Assembly (NCBI GenBank): GCA_963789215.1
Contig: CAWBJY010000004.1
Coordinates: 434,001 to 498,000, forward strand
Source of the DNA: Phormidesmis sp963789215
GTDB taxonomy: Bacteria; Cyanobacteriota; Cyanobacteriia; Phormidesmidales; Phormidesmidaceae
Reading direction: 5' to 3'
DNA length: 64,000 nt
Part shown: positions 26,183 through 34,342 of the stretch, in pieces
Layout of the letters: each line of letters starts with the position of its first letter
Numbering within the stretch: the stretch's first letter is position 1
Notes under the pieces: model-generated
Database searches by the model: none
Seen by the model: only the letters and a program-made list of their open reading frames with translations
Told to the model about the DNA's origin: nothing
Made by a program: the position numbers and the translations under genes

Positions 26183-27361
26183 CTATTCTTTCAGTAGGAG
26201 ATAGTAGAGCGTACCGGTTTGATTAATCAGCCCGGCTACTTTTCCGGCGTCTGTTCCGGTGCCGATAAAAATATCTACGCGGCCTGCGCCTTTGATGGCT
26301 CCCCCTGTGTCTTGATCTAAAACAAGGCGGCTGGTTGGCCGCGTTTCAATTTCGCCCGCTGAGTTGATTTGAGGAAGGTTCAAGCTGATAAGGGCTAAGG
26401 CCCCAGGCGGCATGACGGATTTGTCCGTGGCGATGGATCTGCCTGCTGTGACTGGAAATCCGAGGCTGCCTGTAGCGGGTGCACCATCGGTCTCGCGGAA
26501 GAAGATGAAGCGATCGTTGCGGGGAAGGTAGCGGTTTAGCGCTTCGGGATTTTGTTCGAAGTATTCGATAAGAACAGGTAAAGAAAGCTTGTCTTCTGGG
26601 ATGATACCGTCGTCGATGAGGGCGCGGCCCATACTGGTGTAAGGGTAGTCGGTGCGGCCATCGTAGCCAACAGATAGGGTGCTACCGTCTGTAAGCTGCA
26701 GTCTCGCAGAGCCTTGAACCTGAGTGAGGAAGGCTTCTAAACGGCTGCTGAGCCAGACCAGTTCTAGCCCCTTGAGTGGGCCTTGCTCACCTTGTAAGCC
26801 GTCGGCTCCTTCTAGGGCTAGCCGAGTAGGGTTGGGTTTTGCCCAGGTTTCTAAACTGGGGGGGCTTTTGTATAGGGGGTATTGGTATTCGCTGGTTTTG
26901 GTGAGGCTAGCGGTGTAGGTGGGTTCGAAGTAGCCGGTGAAGGCAACGGTGCCTGCTTCGTCTTGGCCAACGGATTGGTAGAAGGTGAAATCTTGGGCGA
27001 TCGCAGTTTGCAGATCTACTGCGGACTCGCTTTCTAAGAGCAGCGTGCGAAAGCGAACGAGGCTACGTTGAACCCGCTCGTGGGTAACGCCGGAGACTGA
27101 GTAGTTTTGGTAGGCGGTGATTGAGGCGGGCGTTTCTAGGTAGGCAAGGCTGTTATCGATGGCTGCTAGCAGCGATTCTCGATCTTCGGTGGCGAGTGAT
27201 TCGCTCAGTAGCTGGCTATCTAGCTCGATGAGTGCTGCGGCCTGCTTGGCTTCGCGGCAGACGAGTCGGGTGAGGGGAAGCGGCTCGAACGCACGGGCGC
27301 TGGGTAGGGAGAGGGTGATTACGCTACTGAGCGCGATCGCAATTTTTGAAGAGAGTTGCAA
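26183..27361 (-). CDS. mltA: Membrane-bound lytic murein transglycosylase A family protein
   Basis: MltA cleaves peptidoglycan between N-acetylmuramic acid and N-acetylglucosamine, releasing 1,6-anhydro products, in wall turnover and daughter separation. The 392-residue protein starts with a probable signal peptide (SSKIAIALSSVITLSLPSARA). The MltA domain includes FTGYFEPTYTASL and YPYTSMGRALIDDG. The C-terminal 3D domain carries the conserved Asp residues in RLVLDQDTGGAIKGAGRVDI and FIGTGTDAG. The start appears to be TTG 27361. RlpA, another putative wall enzyme, is encoded near 56 kb. Confidence 0.92.
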   Translation of the reverse strand: MQLSSKIAIALSSVITLSLPSARAFEPLPLTRLVCREAKQAAALIELDSQLLSESLATEDRESLLAAIDNSLAYLETPASITAYQNYSVSGVTHERVQRSLVRFRTLLLESESAVDLQTAIAQDFTFYQSVGQDEAGTVAFTGYFEPTYTASLTKTSEYQYPLYKSPPSLETWAKPNPTRLALEGADGLQGEQGPLKGLELVWLSSRLEAFLTQVQGSARLQLTDGSTLSVGYDGRTDYPYTSMGRALIDDGIIPEDKLSLPVLIEYFEQNPEALNRYLPRNDRFIFFRETDGAPATGSLGFPVTAGRSIATDKSVMPPGALALISLNLPQINSAGEIETRPTSRLVLDQDTGGAIKGAGRVDIFIGTGTDAGKVAGLINQTGTLYYLLLKE

Positions 27362-27530
27362 GGGGAAAATCTAAAGCTACCTTACAAATTCTATACCCTT
27401 GATGATCCCTCGTTGGCATTGAGAGGCCCTCGTCTGTGTTCAACTTTCGAGGTGCTAAAGAGGGCAGGTTCTAGAAGTGAGTCTGGCGATCGCTACCTGA
27501 GAGATTCCGCTACTAACGACTATTTGATAA

Positions 27531-27568
27531 AAAAGGCCCTGACTATTAGTTGGTAGTCAGGGCCTTTT
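27531..27568. terminator. Perfect 15-bp intrinsic terminator
   Basis: AAAAGGCCCTGACTA pairs perfectly with TAGTCAGGGCCTTTT around an eight-base loop. It follows the minus-strand 84-aa gene and would stop its transcript before mltA. Its symmetrical A and T flanks let it work both ways. The CCCTGACTA core recurs in the psaM terminator. Confidence 0.9.
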
Positions 27569-27587
27569 AGCTGAAGATTGAGCCGCG

Positions 27588-27842
27588 TCAATAGCGTTCG
27601 ACGCTGGAGCTGAATACGGGTTCTACTCGAATAGCGGCAACGCGAGAGGGGCGAATGACCATATATTCGCCGGGGTTGATCTTTGGGATGGGGACGTTGA
27701 TAAATTCTTCGGAGGTGGCTTTGGGCATGAGCTTGTCGCTGTACCACTTTTGAAATTCTTGGATGGTGGTGAAGCGAACTTCTTCTTTGTGGCCACCATC
27801 GAAGGCGATATGGACAACGTATTCGCTGGGAGTTCTTGGCAT
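27588..27842 (-). CDS. Small conserved-looking protein (84 aa), function unknown
   Basis: An 84-residue soluble protein with a clear ATG start and its own terminator. The N-terminal half reads as a beta-alpha unit (YVVHIAFDGGHKEEVRFTT, then IQEFQKWYSDKL). The C-terminal half contains NVPIPKINPGEYMVIRPSRV. Composition and codon use are those of a real gene. I recognise no named domain. Confidence 0.7.
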   Translation of the reverse strand: MPRTPSEYVVHIAFDGGHKEEVRFTTIQEFQKWYSDKLMPKATSEEFINVPIPKINPGEYMVIRPSRVAAIRVEPVFSSSVERY

Positions 27843-28011
27843 TTTGACTTTTCTCAGATGCTGAGGTTTCAGATGACCGAGATTAGTATTGGTTGATGAG
27901 TGCCGAAACTTTCATTTACTAAGATATTTTTGCTCTTTTGTGGGATAGGCATCTTGTTTTTACAAGCGCTGGATAGCCGAGACGGCTATCCCACCAGAGT
28001 GTTTGAGCTGG

Positions 28012-28779
28012 TTAGCTGATGAGATTGAAGCGCTGGAGTCTTACTTGTAGGCGATCGCCTAACTCTTTTTTTAGCTCGGACTTTTTGGTGAAGCCAACTC
28101 GGTTTTCTGTCGGCGTATCGAAGGGAAACTGGCCGGGAATATCGGCACGCTCCATTTGCGCCAATAGGATTTGCTCGGGGCGCTTGCTTTGCAGGGCGTA
28201 GCCTACTTCTACGCAGACTTTGGGGCTAGGGACGAGCTGGGGCGGGGTGCCATCGATGCCGAGAATGGGTGTGGTATCGGCGATGAAGATAAGCGATCGC
28301 CTAATCTGACGCATTAGCGTACTGTTTAACCGCACGGCTCCTTGGCTGAGGCGATGCGATTCTTTGAGCGTGAGCGCAATGCGGGATCTTTTGTTGAACT
28401 TTTCGATAAAGGTTTCTAATTCTTCGCGCAGCAGATCGCTGGAGTCGGTGTATTCGGTTTGGTAGCTGAGGAAGATGGTGGGGTCTAGGTTGGAGAGAGA
28501 GTCTTGCTTGGCAAAATAGATTTCGTGGCTGATGAGGTCGATGTTGGCAATGCCGTAGATGCCGCTGCCTTCGATGTAGAATTCAACGCGATCGCCTTCT
28601 AAGTAGCGCTGAAACCAATCGGCTTGCTTGACGTCTTCAATATCTTCTAGAAAGTCGGCGCGTAGGGCTGACTTGAGCAGGCTATTTTTGGCTAGCCGTA
28701 AGTCGTGAGGGCGGCTCTCTAATCCGCTGATGGGTTCGTAGTTGCCTAGATACCAAGCCTTTAGCGCGATAATAGCCAT
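28012..28779 (-). CDS. Protein with TIR-like/deoxyribosyltransferase-like C-terminal domain
   Basis: A 255-residue soluble protein. The N-terminal half (IIALKAWYLGNYEPI, then DWFQRYLEGDRVEFYIEGSG) resembles nothing I can name. The C-terminal half follows the pattern of TIR-like and nucleoside 2-deoxyribosyltransferase-like folds. A beta strand ends IFIADTTP, then comes PSPKVCVEVGYALQSKRPEQ with the Glu at the position usually catalytic, then a strand ILLAQ and GQFPFDTPTENRVGF. That fold binds NAD or nucleotides in bacterial signalling and defence proteins, but here enzymatic activity is inference. No partner gene of a defence system is adjacent. It could equally be a conserved housekeeping protein. 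Confidence 0.6.
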   Translation of the reverse strand: MAIIALKAWYLGNYEPISGLESRPHDLRLAKNSLLKSALRADFLEDIEDVKQADWFQRYLEGDRVEFYIEGSGIYGIANIDLISHEIYFAKQDSLSNLDPTIFLSYQTEYTDSSDLLREELETFIEKFNKRSRIALTLKESHRLSQGAVRLNSTLMRQIRRSLIFIADTTPILGIDGTPPQLVPSPKVCVEVGYALQSKRPEQILLAQMERADIPGQFPFDTPTENRVGFTKKSELKKELGDRLQVRLQRFNLIS

Positions 28780-28987
28780 TGCGGGGAACTGTCCTTTCTA
28801 TCCTTAGCTTTAGCCTTGAATTATGACTTGTTTATTTATAGTTCGGGGGTTCGGATCGCCATTATTGACAAAAATAGTACAAACGTTCTAAAAAGTTAAA
28901 AATGGAAGATGAGTTCACGAGTACTCAATGAGCGATAGGGGTAGAAACAGTAGAAAATCGTTGTGGACGATATAAAAAGGACATTTT

Positions 28988-30595
28988 ATGGCAGGTGTGG
29001 TGTCGGCGGGTCATGAGAAGACGGCGGAAGCAGGACAACTGGTTTTGCAGGCTGGAGGGAATGCCTTTGATGCAGCGGTGGCAGCGGTATTTGCGGCCTG
29101 TGTGGTAGAACCGACGCTGACTTCTTTGGGGGGTGGCGGCTTTTTATTAGCGCACAAGGCTTCGGGGGCTAGTAGCGCCAGTGAGAACGTTCTGTTTGAT
29201 TTTTTCACCCAAACGCCGGGTAGTCGTGAGGGCTGTAAAAAGCCAGATTTTTATCCGATTGAGGCTGATTTTGGTGACTCTGTTCAGGAGTTTCACGTGG
29301 GGATGGGGTCGATTGCCGTGCCGGGTGTGTTTGCTGGACTGCTGACAGTTCATAAGCGATTGGGTCGGCTGCCGCTGAAAGTAGTGGCAGAGCCTGCTGT
29401 GCAGCTCGCACGCGCGGGGGTGAGCGTGACTGACTTTCAGGGGTATTGCTATCAGCTGCTGGAGCCGATTTTGTTGGGGACAGCGAGAGCAAGAGCGATT
29501 TATGCGCCGCAAGGGACAAGGCTGCAAGCTGGCGAGCAGCTACAGATGAGAGAGTTTGCCGATACGCTGGAGTATTTGGCAGGGTTGGGCGATGAGGCGG
29601 CTTTAAAGGTTTTTTATCAGGGTGAAATTGCTGAGCGGATGGTGCGCGACTGCCGAGAGGGTGGCGGTTATTTAAGCCTGGAGGACTTGAAAGGGTATGA
29701 GGTGATTGAGCGATCGCCGCTATCTATCAACTATCGCGGTGTACAAATGCTGACTAATCCACCGCCGAGCGCGGGTGGGGCTTTGATTGCGTTTTGCTTG
29801 GAGCTGCTAGATCGGTTTGACCTGAGCGAGATGAAGCATGGATCGGCGGAGCATTTGATGCTGCTGTCGCAGGCCATGCGGTGGACGAATGAGGCGAGGC
29901 GAGAACATTTGGATGGAAAGCTGTTTGAGGGGGCGATTTCCTTAAGGGAAGGCTCCGCGATCGCTCAAAAGTTCACGGCGGTCGATTTAATAGACAAGTA
30001 CGTGGGGCCGCTGACTGAAATTATGAGCAGCCAGCTAAACCGCTGGGGCAGTACGACTCATCTGAGCGTAATGGATGATGAGGGCAACGCCGCGAGCGTG
30101 ACGACCTCTAACGGTGAGGGATCGTCGTACGTGATTCCGGGGACTCAGATTATGCTGAACAACATGCTGGGCGAGGAGGATTTGAATCCGCTGGGGTTTA
30201 ATCAGTGGCCGGGTAATCGGCGGATGTCTTCGATGATGGCTCCGACGATGATTTTAAAAGACGACAAGCCGCAGCTAGCTTTGGGGTCGGGCGGGTCTAA
30301 CCGGATTCGGACGGCGGTTTTGCAGGTGATTTCTAATATTGTTGATTTTGGGATGCCGCTGAAGCTGGCCGTGGAGCTGCCTCGAATTCATTGGGAGAGC
30401 GGCGCTTTTCATCTGGAGCCTGGTTATTTGGAGTCGGCGGTGGCGGGCGCGGAGTCTGAGTTTTTAGGGACGGATCGCGTGGTGCACTGGCAGCAGTCGA
30501 ATATGTTTTTTGGCGGCGTTCATTCGGTTGGGTTGGACGCGGACGGCCTGTTGACAGGCGCAGGCGATCCTCGGCGGAGTGGGGCGGTGAGGTAA
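28988..30595 (+). CDS. ggt: Gamma-glutamyltransferase family protein
   Basis: Gamma-glutamyltransferases hydrolyse or transfer the gamma-glutamyl group of glutathione after self-cleavage into two subunits. The 535-residue protein opens with AGVVSAGHEKTAEAG and GNAFDAAVAAVFAACVVEP. The nucleophile Thr is in the small-subunit start STTHLSVMDDEGNAASVTTS, and the Gly-rich oxyanion region LALGSGGSNRI follows. No signal peptide is seen at the ATG start, unlike periplasmic GGTs, so it may be cytosolic or start further upstream. AAGGA precedes the start. The MATE exporter gene follows after 52 bp. Confidence 0.92.
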   Translation: MAGVVSAGHEKTAEAGQLVLQAGGNAFDAAVAAVFAACVVEPTLTSLGGGGFLLAHKASGASSASENVLFDFFTQTPGSREGCKKPDFYPIEADFGDSVQEFHVGMGSIAVPGVFAGLLTVHKRLGRLPLKVVAEPAVQLARAGVSVTDFQGYCYQLLEPILLGTARARAIYAPQGTRLQAGEQLQMREFADTLEYLAGLGDEAALKVFYQGEIAERMVRDCREGGGYLSLEDLKGYEVIERSPLSINYRGVQMLTNPPPSAGGALIAFCLELLDRFDLSEMKHGSAEHLMLLSQAMRWTNEARREHLDGKLFEGAISLREGSAIAQKFTAVDLIDKYVGPLTEIMSSQLNRWGSTTHLSVMDDEGNAASVTTSNGEGSSYVIPGTQIMLNNMLGEEDLNPLGFNQWPGNRRMSSMMAPTMILKDDKPQLALGSGGSNRIRTAVLQVISNIVDFGMPLKLAVELPRIHWESGAFHLEPGYLESAVAGAESEFLGTDRVVHWQQSNMFFGGVHSVGLDADGLLTGAGDPRRSGAVR

Positions 30596-30647
30596 AGCGC
30601 AAATAGGCGTTATATTGCTTGCTTGAGCTTTTAATAAGGGTGCAAAA

Positions 30648-32024
30648 ATGAGCGGGTTGAGGCCGTTGAGAGTTAAGGCGGCTGGGCCAATCATTTTGGA
30701 GGGTCAGGCGTTTCTGAAGCTGGCTGTTCCGTTGGCGATCGCTCAAATTGCTCAGTTTGCGGTGGGCTTTGTGGACACCATTATGATGGGCCACTTGAGT
30801 ACAGAAAGCCTGGCGGCGGGTGGTTTAGCTTCTACGACTTTTCAGATGCTGCTGACGATTGTTTCGGGCTTTGTGATGTCTGTTGGGGTGCTGGCGGCTG
30901 AAGCTTATGGCGCAGATCAAAAACACCGGCTGACGGGGCTGGCAAGGCAAGGACTGTGGCTGTCGCTGCTGCTGTCGCTGCCGTTTATGGTTTTGCTGTG
31001 GCGAATGTCGTTTGTGCTCAGCGCTTTGAATCAGCCTGATGTCGTTGTAGATCTGGCTCAGAATTACTTTGCCGGCGTGTCGCTGGGGGTGTTGCCTGCG
31101 ATGGGATTTGCGATGCTGCGAGGCTATCTGTCGGCGTTTTCTCTGGCAGGCGTGGTGACGGTAATTGTCAGCGTTGGCACGGCGTTTAATATTGTCTGTA
31201 ACTATGTACTGGGGTTTGGCAAGCTGGGCTTCCCTCGGCTGGAATTGATGGGTTTAGGACTGGGTAGCAGTTTGAGTCTTTGGCTGATGTTTGGGCTGTT
31301 TTCTCTCTATATTTTGCGGCAGCCGGAGCTCAATCAGTATCGCTTTTGGCGGGGATGGAAGCATCCTAAGCTGTCGATTTTGCGACGGCTAATGGCGGTG
31401 GGTGCGCCGATTGCGATGACTCTTTTGCTAGAGCTGGGTTTGTTTTTGGCGGTGGGCTATATGGCGGGCAGCTTGGGGGCGCAGGTGCTGGCGGCTCATC
31501 AGATTGCGTTTCAGGTGATGGCGCTGATTTTTATGGTGCCGATTGGGATGTCTCAGGCGGTGACGGCTAGAGTCGGCCTTTGGTATGGGCGAGGCGATCG
31601 CGATGGGACGCGGCGGGCGGGCTTTGTGGCCATTGCCCTCACGGCTGGTTTTCTGTTACTAAGTGGTGTGGGTTTAGCACTATATCGTCACTTGGCGATA
31701 GATTTGTTTGTGGATTCGGCGGATGCGCAGGCTGCGCCCGTGGTGGCGCTGGCGATGAATTTGCTGTTGGTAAGTGCGATCGCTCAGATGCTGGACGGTG
31801 TGCAGCGGGTAGCAATGAGTGCGCTATATGGATTGCAAGATACGCGGATGCCGATGATTTTGAGTGCGATCGCCTTTTGGGGAATTGGCCTGACCAGCGG
31901 TTATCTACTCTGCTTTGTCGCTGGTTGGGGCGTGGTGGGTCTGTGGGTGGGTCAGTATACGGGGGTTGCGGTTGGGGGTGCGATTTTTGTTTGGCGCTTT
32001 GGTTGGTTGACGCGATCGCTCTGA
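30648..32024 (+). CDS. MATE family multidrug/metabolite exporter
   Basis: A twelve-helix antiporter of the MATE family, which exports organic compounds against Na+ or H+. The 458-residue length is usual. The N-lobe contains LAVPLAIAQIAQFAVGFVDT and IMMGHLSTESLAAGGLA. The C-lobe opens near MAVGAPIAMTLLLELGLFLA and repeats the pattern with AHQIAFQVMALIFMVPIGMS. It sits downstream of ggt on the same strand and may be cotranscribed. The substrate is unknown. Confidence 0.94.
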   Translation: MSGLRPLRVKAAGPIILEGQAFLKLAVPLAIAQIAQFAVGFVDTIMMGHLSTESLAAGGLASTTFQMLLTIVSGFVMSVGVLAAEAYGADQKHRLTGLARQGLWLSLLLSLPFMVLLWRMSFVLSALNQPDVVVDLAQNYFAGVSLGVLPAMGFAMLRGYLSAFSLAGVVTVIVSVGTAFNIVCNYVLGFGKLGFPRLELMGLGLGSSLSLWLMFGLFSLYILRQPELNQYRFWRGWKHPKLSILRRLMAVGAPIAMTLLLELGLFLAVGYMAGSLGAQVLAAHQIAFQVMALIFMVPIGMSQAVTARVGLWYGRGDRDGTRRAGFVAIALTAGFLLLSGVGLALYRHLAIDLFVDSADAQAAPVVALAMNLLLVSAIAQMLDGVQRVAMSALYGLQDTRMPMILSAIAFWGIGLTSGYLLCFVAGWGVVGLWVGQYTGVAVGGAIFVWRFGWLTRSL

Positions 32025-32064
32025 TGGGGATTCATCTTTCTCACGGCGTATTTTTAAGCCGTTT

Positions 32065-32106
32065 TTGGAGAATTTGCGTTGGAGAATTTGCGTTGGAGAA
32101 TTTGCG
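32065..32106. repeat. 14-bp tandem repeat, 3 units, downstream of the MATE gene
   Basis: Three exact units of TTGGAGAATTTGCG begin at 32065, 32079 and 32093. The last merges into a GCGATCGC (HIP1) site. They lie 40 bp past the MATE stop codon and do not include it. Confidence 0.92.
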
Positions 32107-32137
32107 ATCGCTGTTTATCGTTGACTAATAGGCTTGC

Positions 32138-34210
32138 TTAAGAGTCAGCTAGGTACGTGTAGCAGTCCATTCCGGCCTTGTAGTTGGCCATTAGCTTCCT
32201 GGCTTCTTCGATTGTAATTTGACCTTTTTGTAGCGCTTGCTCAGACCGGCGGCGAATCTGTTCAATCATGTCTTCTGGGTTGTACTGCACCTGTTGGAGC
32301 ACCTCGTCTGTGGTGTTGCCGCGAACGACATGTTCTATGGTGTAGCCCTGCTGCGCGGTGGTTTTAGAGGCTAATTGAATGTGGATGGTGTTGGTATTGC
32401 CAAACAGGTTGTGCAGGTTGCCGAGGGTTTCTTGGTAGGCACCGACTAAAAACATGCCGAGATAGTAAGATTCGCCAGATTTGAGGGGGTGAAGTTCGAG
32501 GACATCTTTTTCGCCTTTTTTGCCGATGAAGCGGGCAATTTTGCCGTCGCTGTCGCAGGTGAGGTCGGCTAGGGTAGCGCGTTGGGTGGGTTCTTCGTTA
32601 AGGCGGTGAATGGGGAGGATGGGAAAAAGCTGATCGATCGCCCAGCTATCGAGGGCGGATTGGAAGAGCGACATGTTCATGTAGTAGATGGAGGCCAGGC
32701 TTTTTTCGAGGTGCTCTAGCTCTTCGGGAACGTAGTCTTGCTGGCGCAGTAGGTCGGCGATTTTGCCGCAGCAGGCCCAGTAGAGCCTTTCGACGCGGGC
32801 GCGTTCGGAGAGGCTTAAGTAGCTGAAGTTGAACAGGCTAGCGGCTTCTTGCTTGAATTGAACGGCATCGTTGAAGGCTTCCTGGTAGTTTTCGGCGTTG
32901 ACGGAGATATAGAGATCCCAAAGTTCGCAGATAAGCTTGTGCTCGCCTTCCTGGCAGGGTTCGGGCTGGCTGTAGCTGGCTTCGCTGGTGCCGAGAATGT
33001 CGAAGATGAGGACGGATTGGTGAGAGGCGATCGCGCGTCCACTTTCACTCACTAACGTAGGCATGGGGGTTTCGCTAGCCATACAGGCGTCTCTAACTTC
33101 GGCAACAACATCGTTAGCGTAGTTTTGAATGCTGTAGTTTTTGGAGCCTTGCGAGCTGGTTTTGGAGCCGTCGTAGTCTACGCCGAGGCCGCCGCCGACA
33201 TCAAGGTAGCCCATCGGTGCGCCGAGTTTGGCAAGTTCTACGTAAATGCGACAGGCTTCTTTTAAGGCGTCTTTGATGACGCTGATGGCAGAGACTTGCG
33301 AGCCAATGTGAAAATGCAGTAGCTCTAGGCAGGAGAGCATGTCTGCGGCCTGGAGCCTTTCGATCACGGTAATAATTTCAGGGATGCTCAGGCCAAATTT
33401 GGCTCTGTCTCCGGCGCTATTGCCCCAGCGGCCTGAGCCTTTTGCCGCCAGCTTTGCTCGGACGCCCAGGACGGGTTGAATGCCGAGGCGTTGGGCCGTA
33501 GCAATCGCTAAGTCAACTTCTTCTAGCTGCTCTAAAACGATGATGGTTTTTTGGCCAAGACGCTGGCCTAGCATGGCCGTTTCTATGTAGGAGGCGTCTT
33601 TGTAGCCGTTGCAGATGATCAGGGCACCAGGGGTATTGAGGCTAGCTAGCGCAATCATTAGCTCAGGCTTGGTGCCTGCTTCGAGGCCGAACTGATAGGA
33701 TTTGCCAAAGCGAACGAGGTCTTCGACGATGTGGCGCTGCTGGTTGCATTTGGTGGGAAAGACGCCCTGGTAGGTGCCTTCGTAGCTGTAGCGGGCGATC
33801 GCTTTGGCAAAGCAGGCATTGATGCGCTCTAATCGGTCTTCTAAAATGTCTGAGAAGCGAATGAGTAGCGGTAGCTGAAAGTCTCGCTGCTTGAGCCCTT
33901 CGACGAGCTTGTGTAGGTCTAGAGAGCCGCCGCGATCGCCCTGAGGAGAGACCGTAATATTGCCGTTTTCGTTAATGGCAAAATAAGGTTCTCCCCAGCC
34001 TTGAATGCGGTAGAGGTCTTCGCTGTCTTCGATGGTCCACGAGGAGGCTATGCCTGTGTCTGTCTCTGGTAAGCCGTTCGAGGAGGTGAGTTTGCCTTTT
34101 GCCGTGAGCGACAGCGGGGTTCGCGTCGCTGTTTCGGCGTTTGCTGAGGGGGTTGAAGGCGAATAGGTCTGACTCACTGGCGAAGTGCTCTCCTGAGGAT
34201 GAGTAAACAA
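32138..34210 (-). CDS. speA: Biosynthetic arginine decarboxylase
   Basis: Converts arginine to agmatine, the first step of polyamine synthesis, with pyridoxal phosphate. The 690-residue protein has the fold-III decarboxylase barrel. The PLP lysine is in VFPTKCNQQRHIVED, the glycine-rich phosphate site in MGYLDVGGGLGVDYDGSK, and the barrel segment with a conserved His in LELLHFHIGSQV. A C-terminal beta domain follows, containing the usual LADLTCDSDGKIARF. The start appears to be TTG 34210, preceding a disordered Thr/Ser-rich 40-residue extension. A downstream in-frame start is possible. It is convergent with the MATE gene. Confidence 0.95.
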   Translation of the reverse strand: MFTHPQESTSPVSQTYSPSTPSANAETATRTPLSLTAKGKLTSSNGLPETDTGIASSWTIEDSEDLYRIQGWGEPYFAINENGNITVSPQGDRGGSLDLHKLVEGLKQRDFQLPLLIRFSDILEDRLERINACFAKAIARYSYEGTYQGVFPTKCNQQRHIVEDLVRFGKSYQFGLEAGTKPELMIALASLNTPGALIICNGYKDASYIETAMLGQRLGQKTIIVLEQLEEVDLAIATAQRLGIQPVLGVRAKLAAKGSGRWGNSAGDRAKFGLSIPEIITVIERLQAADMLSCLELLHFHIGSQVSAISVIKDALKEACRIYVELAKLGAPMGYLDVGGGLGVDYDGSKTSSQGSKNYSIQNYANDVVAEVRDACMASETPMPTLVSESGRAIASHQSVLIFDILGTSEASYSQPEPCQEGEHKLICELWDLYISVNAENYQEAFNDAVQFKQEAASLFNFSYLSLSERARVERLYWACCGKIADLLRQQDYVPEELEHLEKSLASIYYMNMSLFQSALDSWAIDQLFPILPIHRLNEEPTQRATLADLTCDSDGKIARFIGKKGEKDVLELHPLKSGESYYLGMFLVGAYQETLGNLHNLFGNTNTIHIQLASKTTAQQGYTIEHVVRGNTTDEVLQQVQYNPEDMIEQIRRRSEQALQKGQITIEEARKLMANYKAGMDCYTYLADS

Positions 34211-34314
34211 GCTGAAGGAGCATCCTTTGAAGCCGCTCCTTCTGAAGATTGTAGTGTAGGCAGCTTCTTCCCTTCTGTCATCTTGCAGATGGTAAGATCG
34301 GATATATAAGTACC

Positions 34315-34342
34315 CAACTTAATCTCTACTACTTAATCTCTA
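34315..34342. repeat. 14-bp tandem duplication starting at the Hsp70-like gene's stop codon
   Basis: On the minus strand the first unit, TAGAGATTAAGTAG, begins exactly with the stop codon. The second, TAGAGATTAAGTTG, follows directly and begins with TAG again. Because 14 is not a multiple of three, the second TAG is out of frame. Confidence 0.9.

Noticed and set aside
29147..29527. 126-codon minus-strand frame opposite ggt
   Set aside because: Shadow of ggt with Arg/His/Gln-rich composition.
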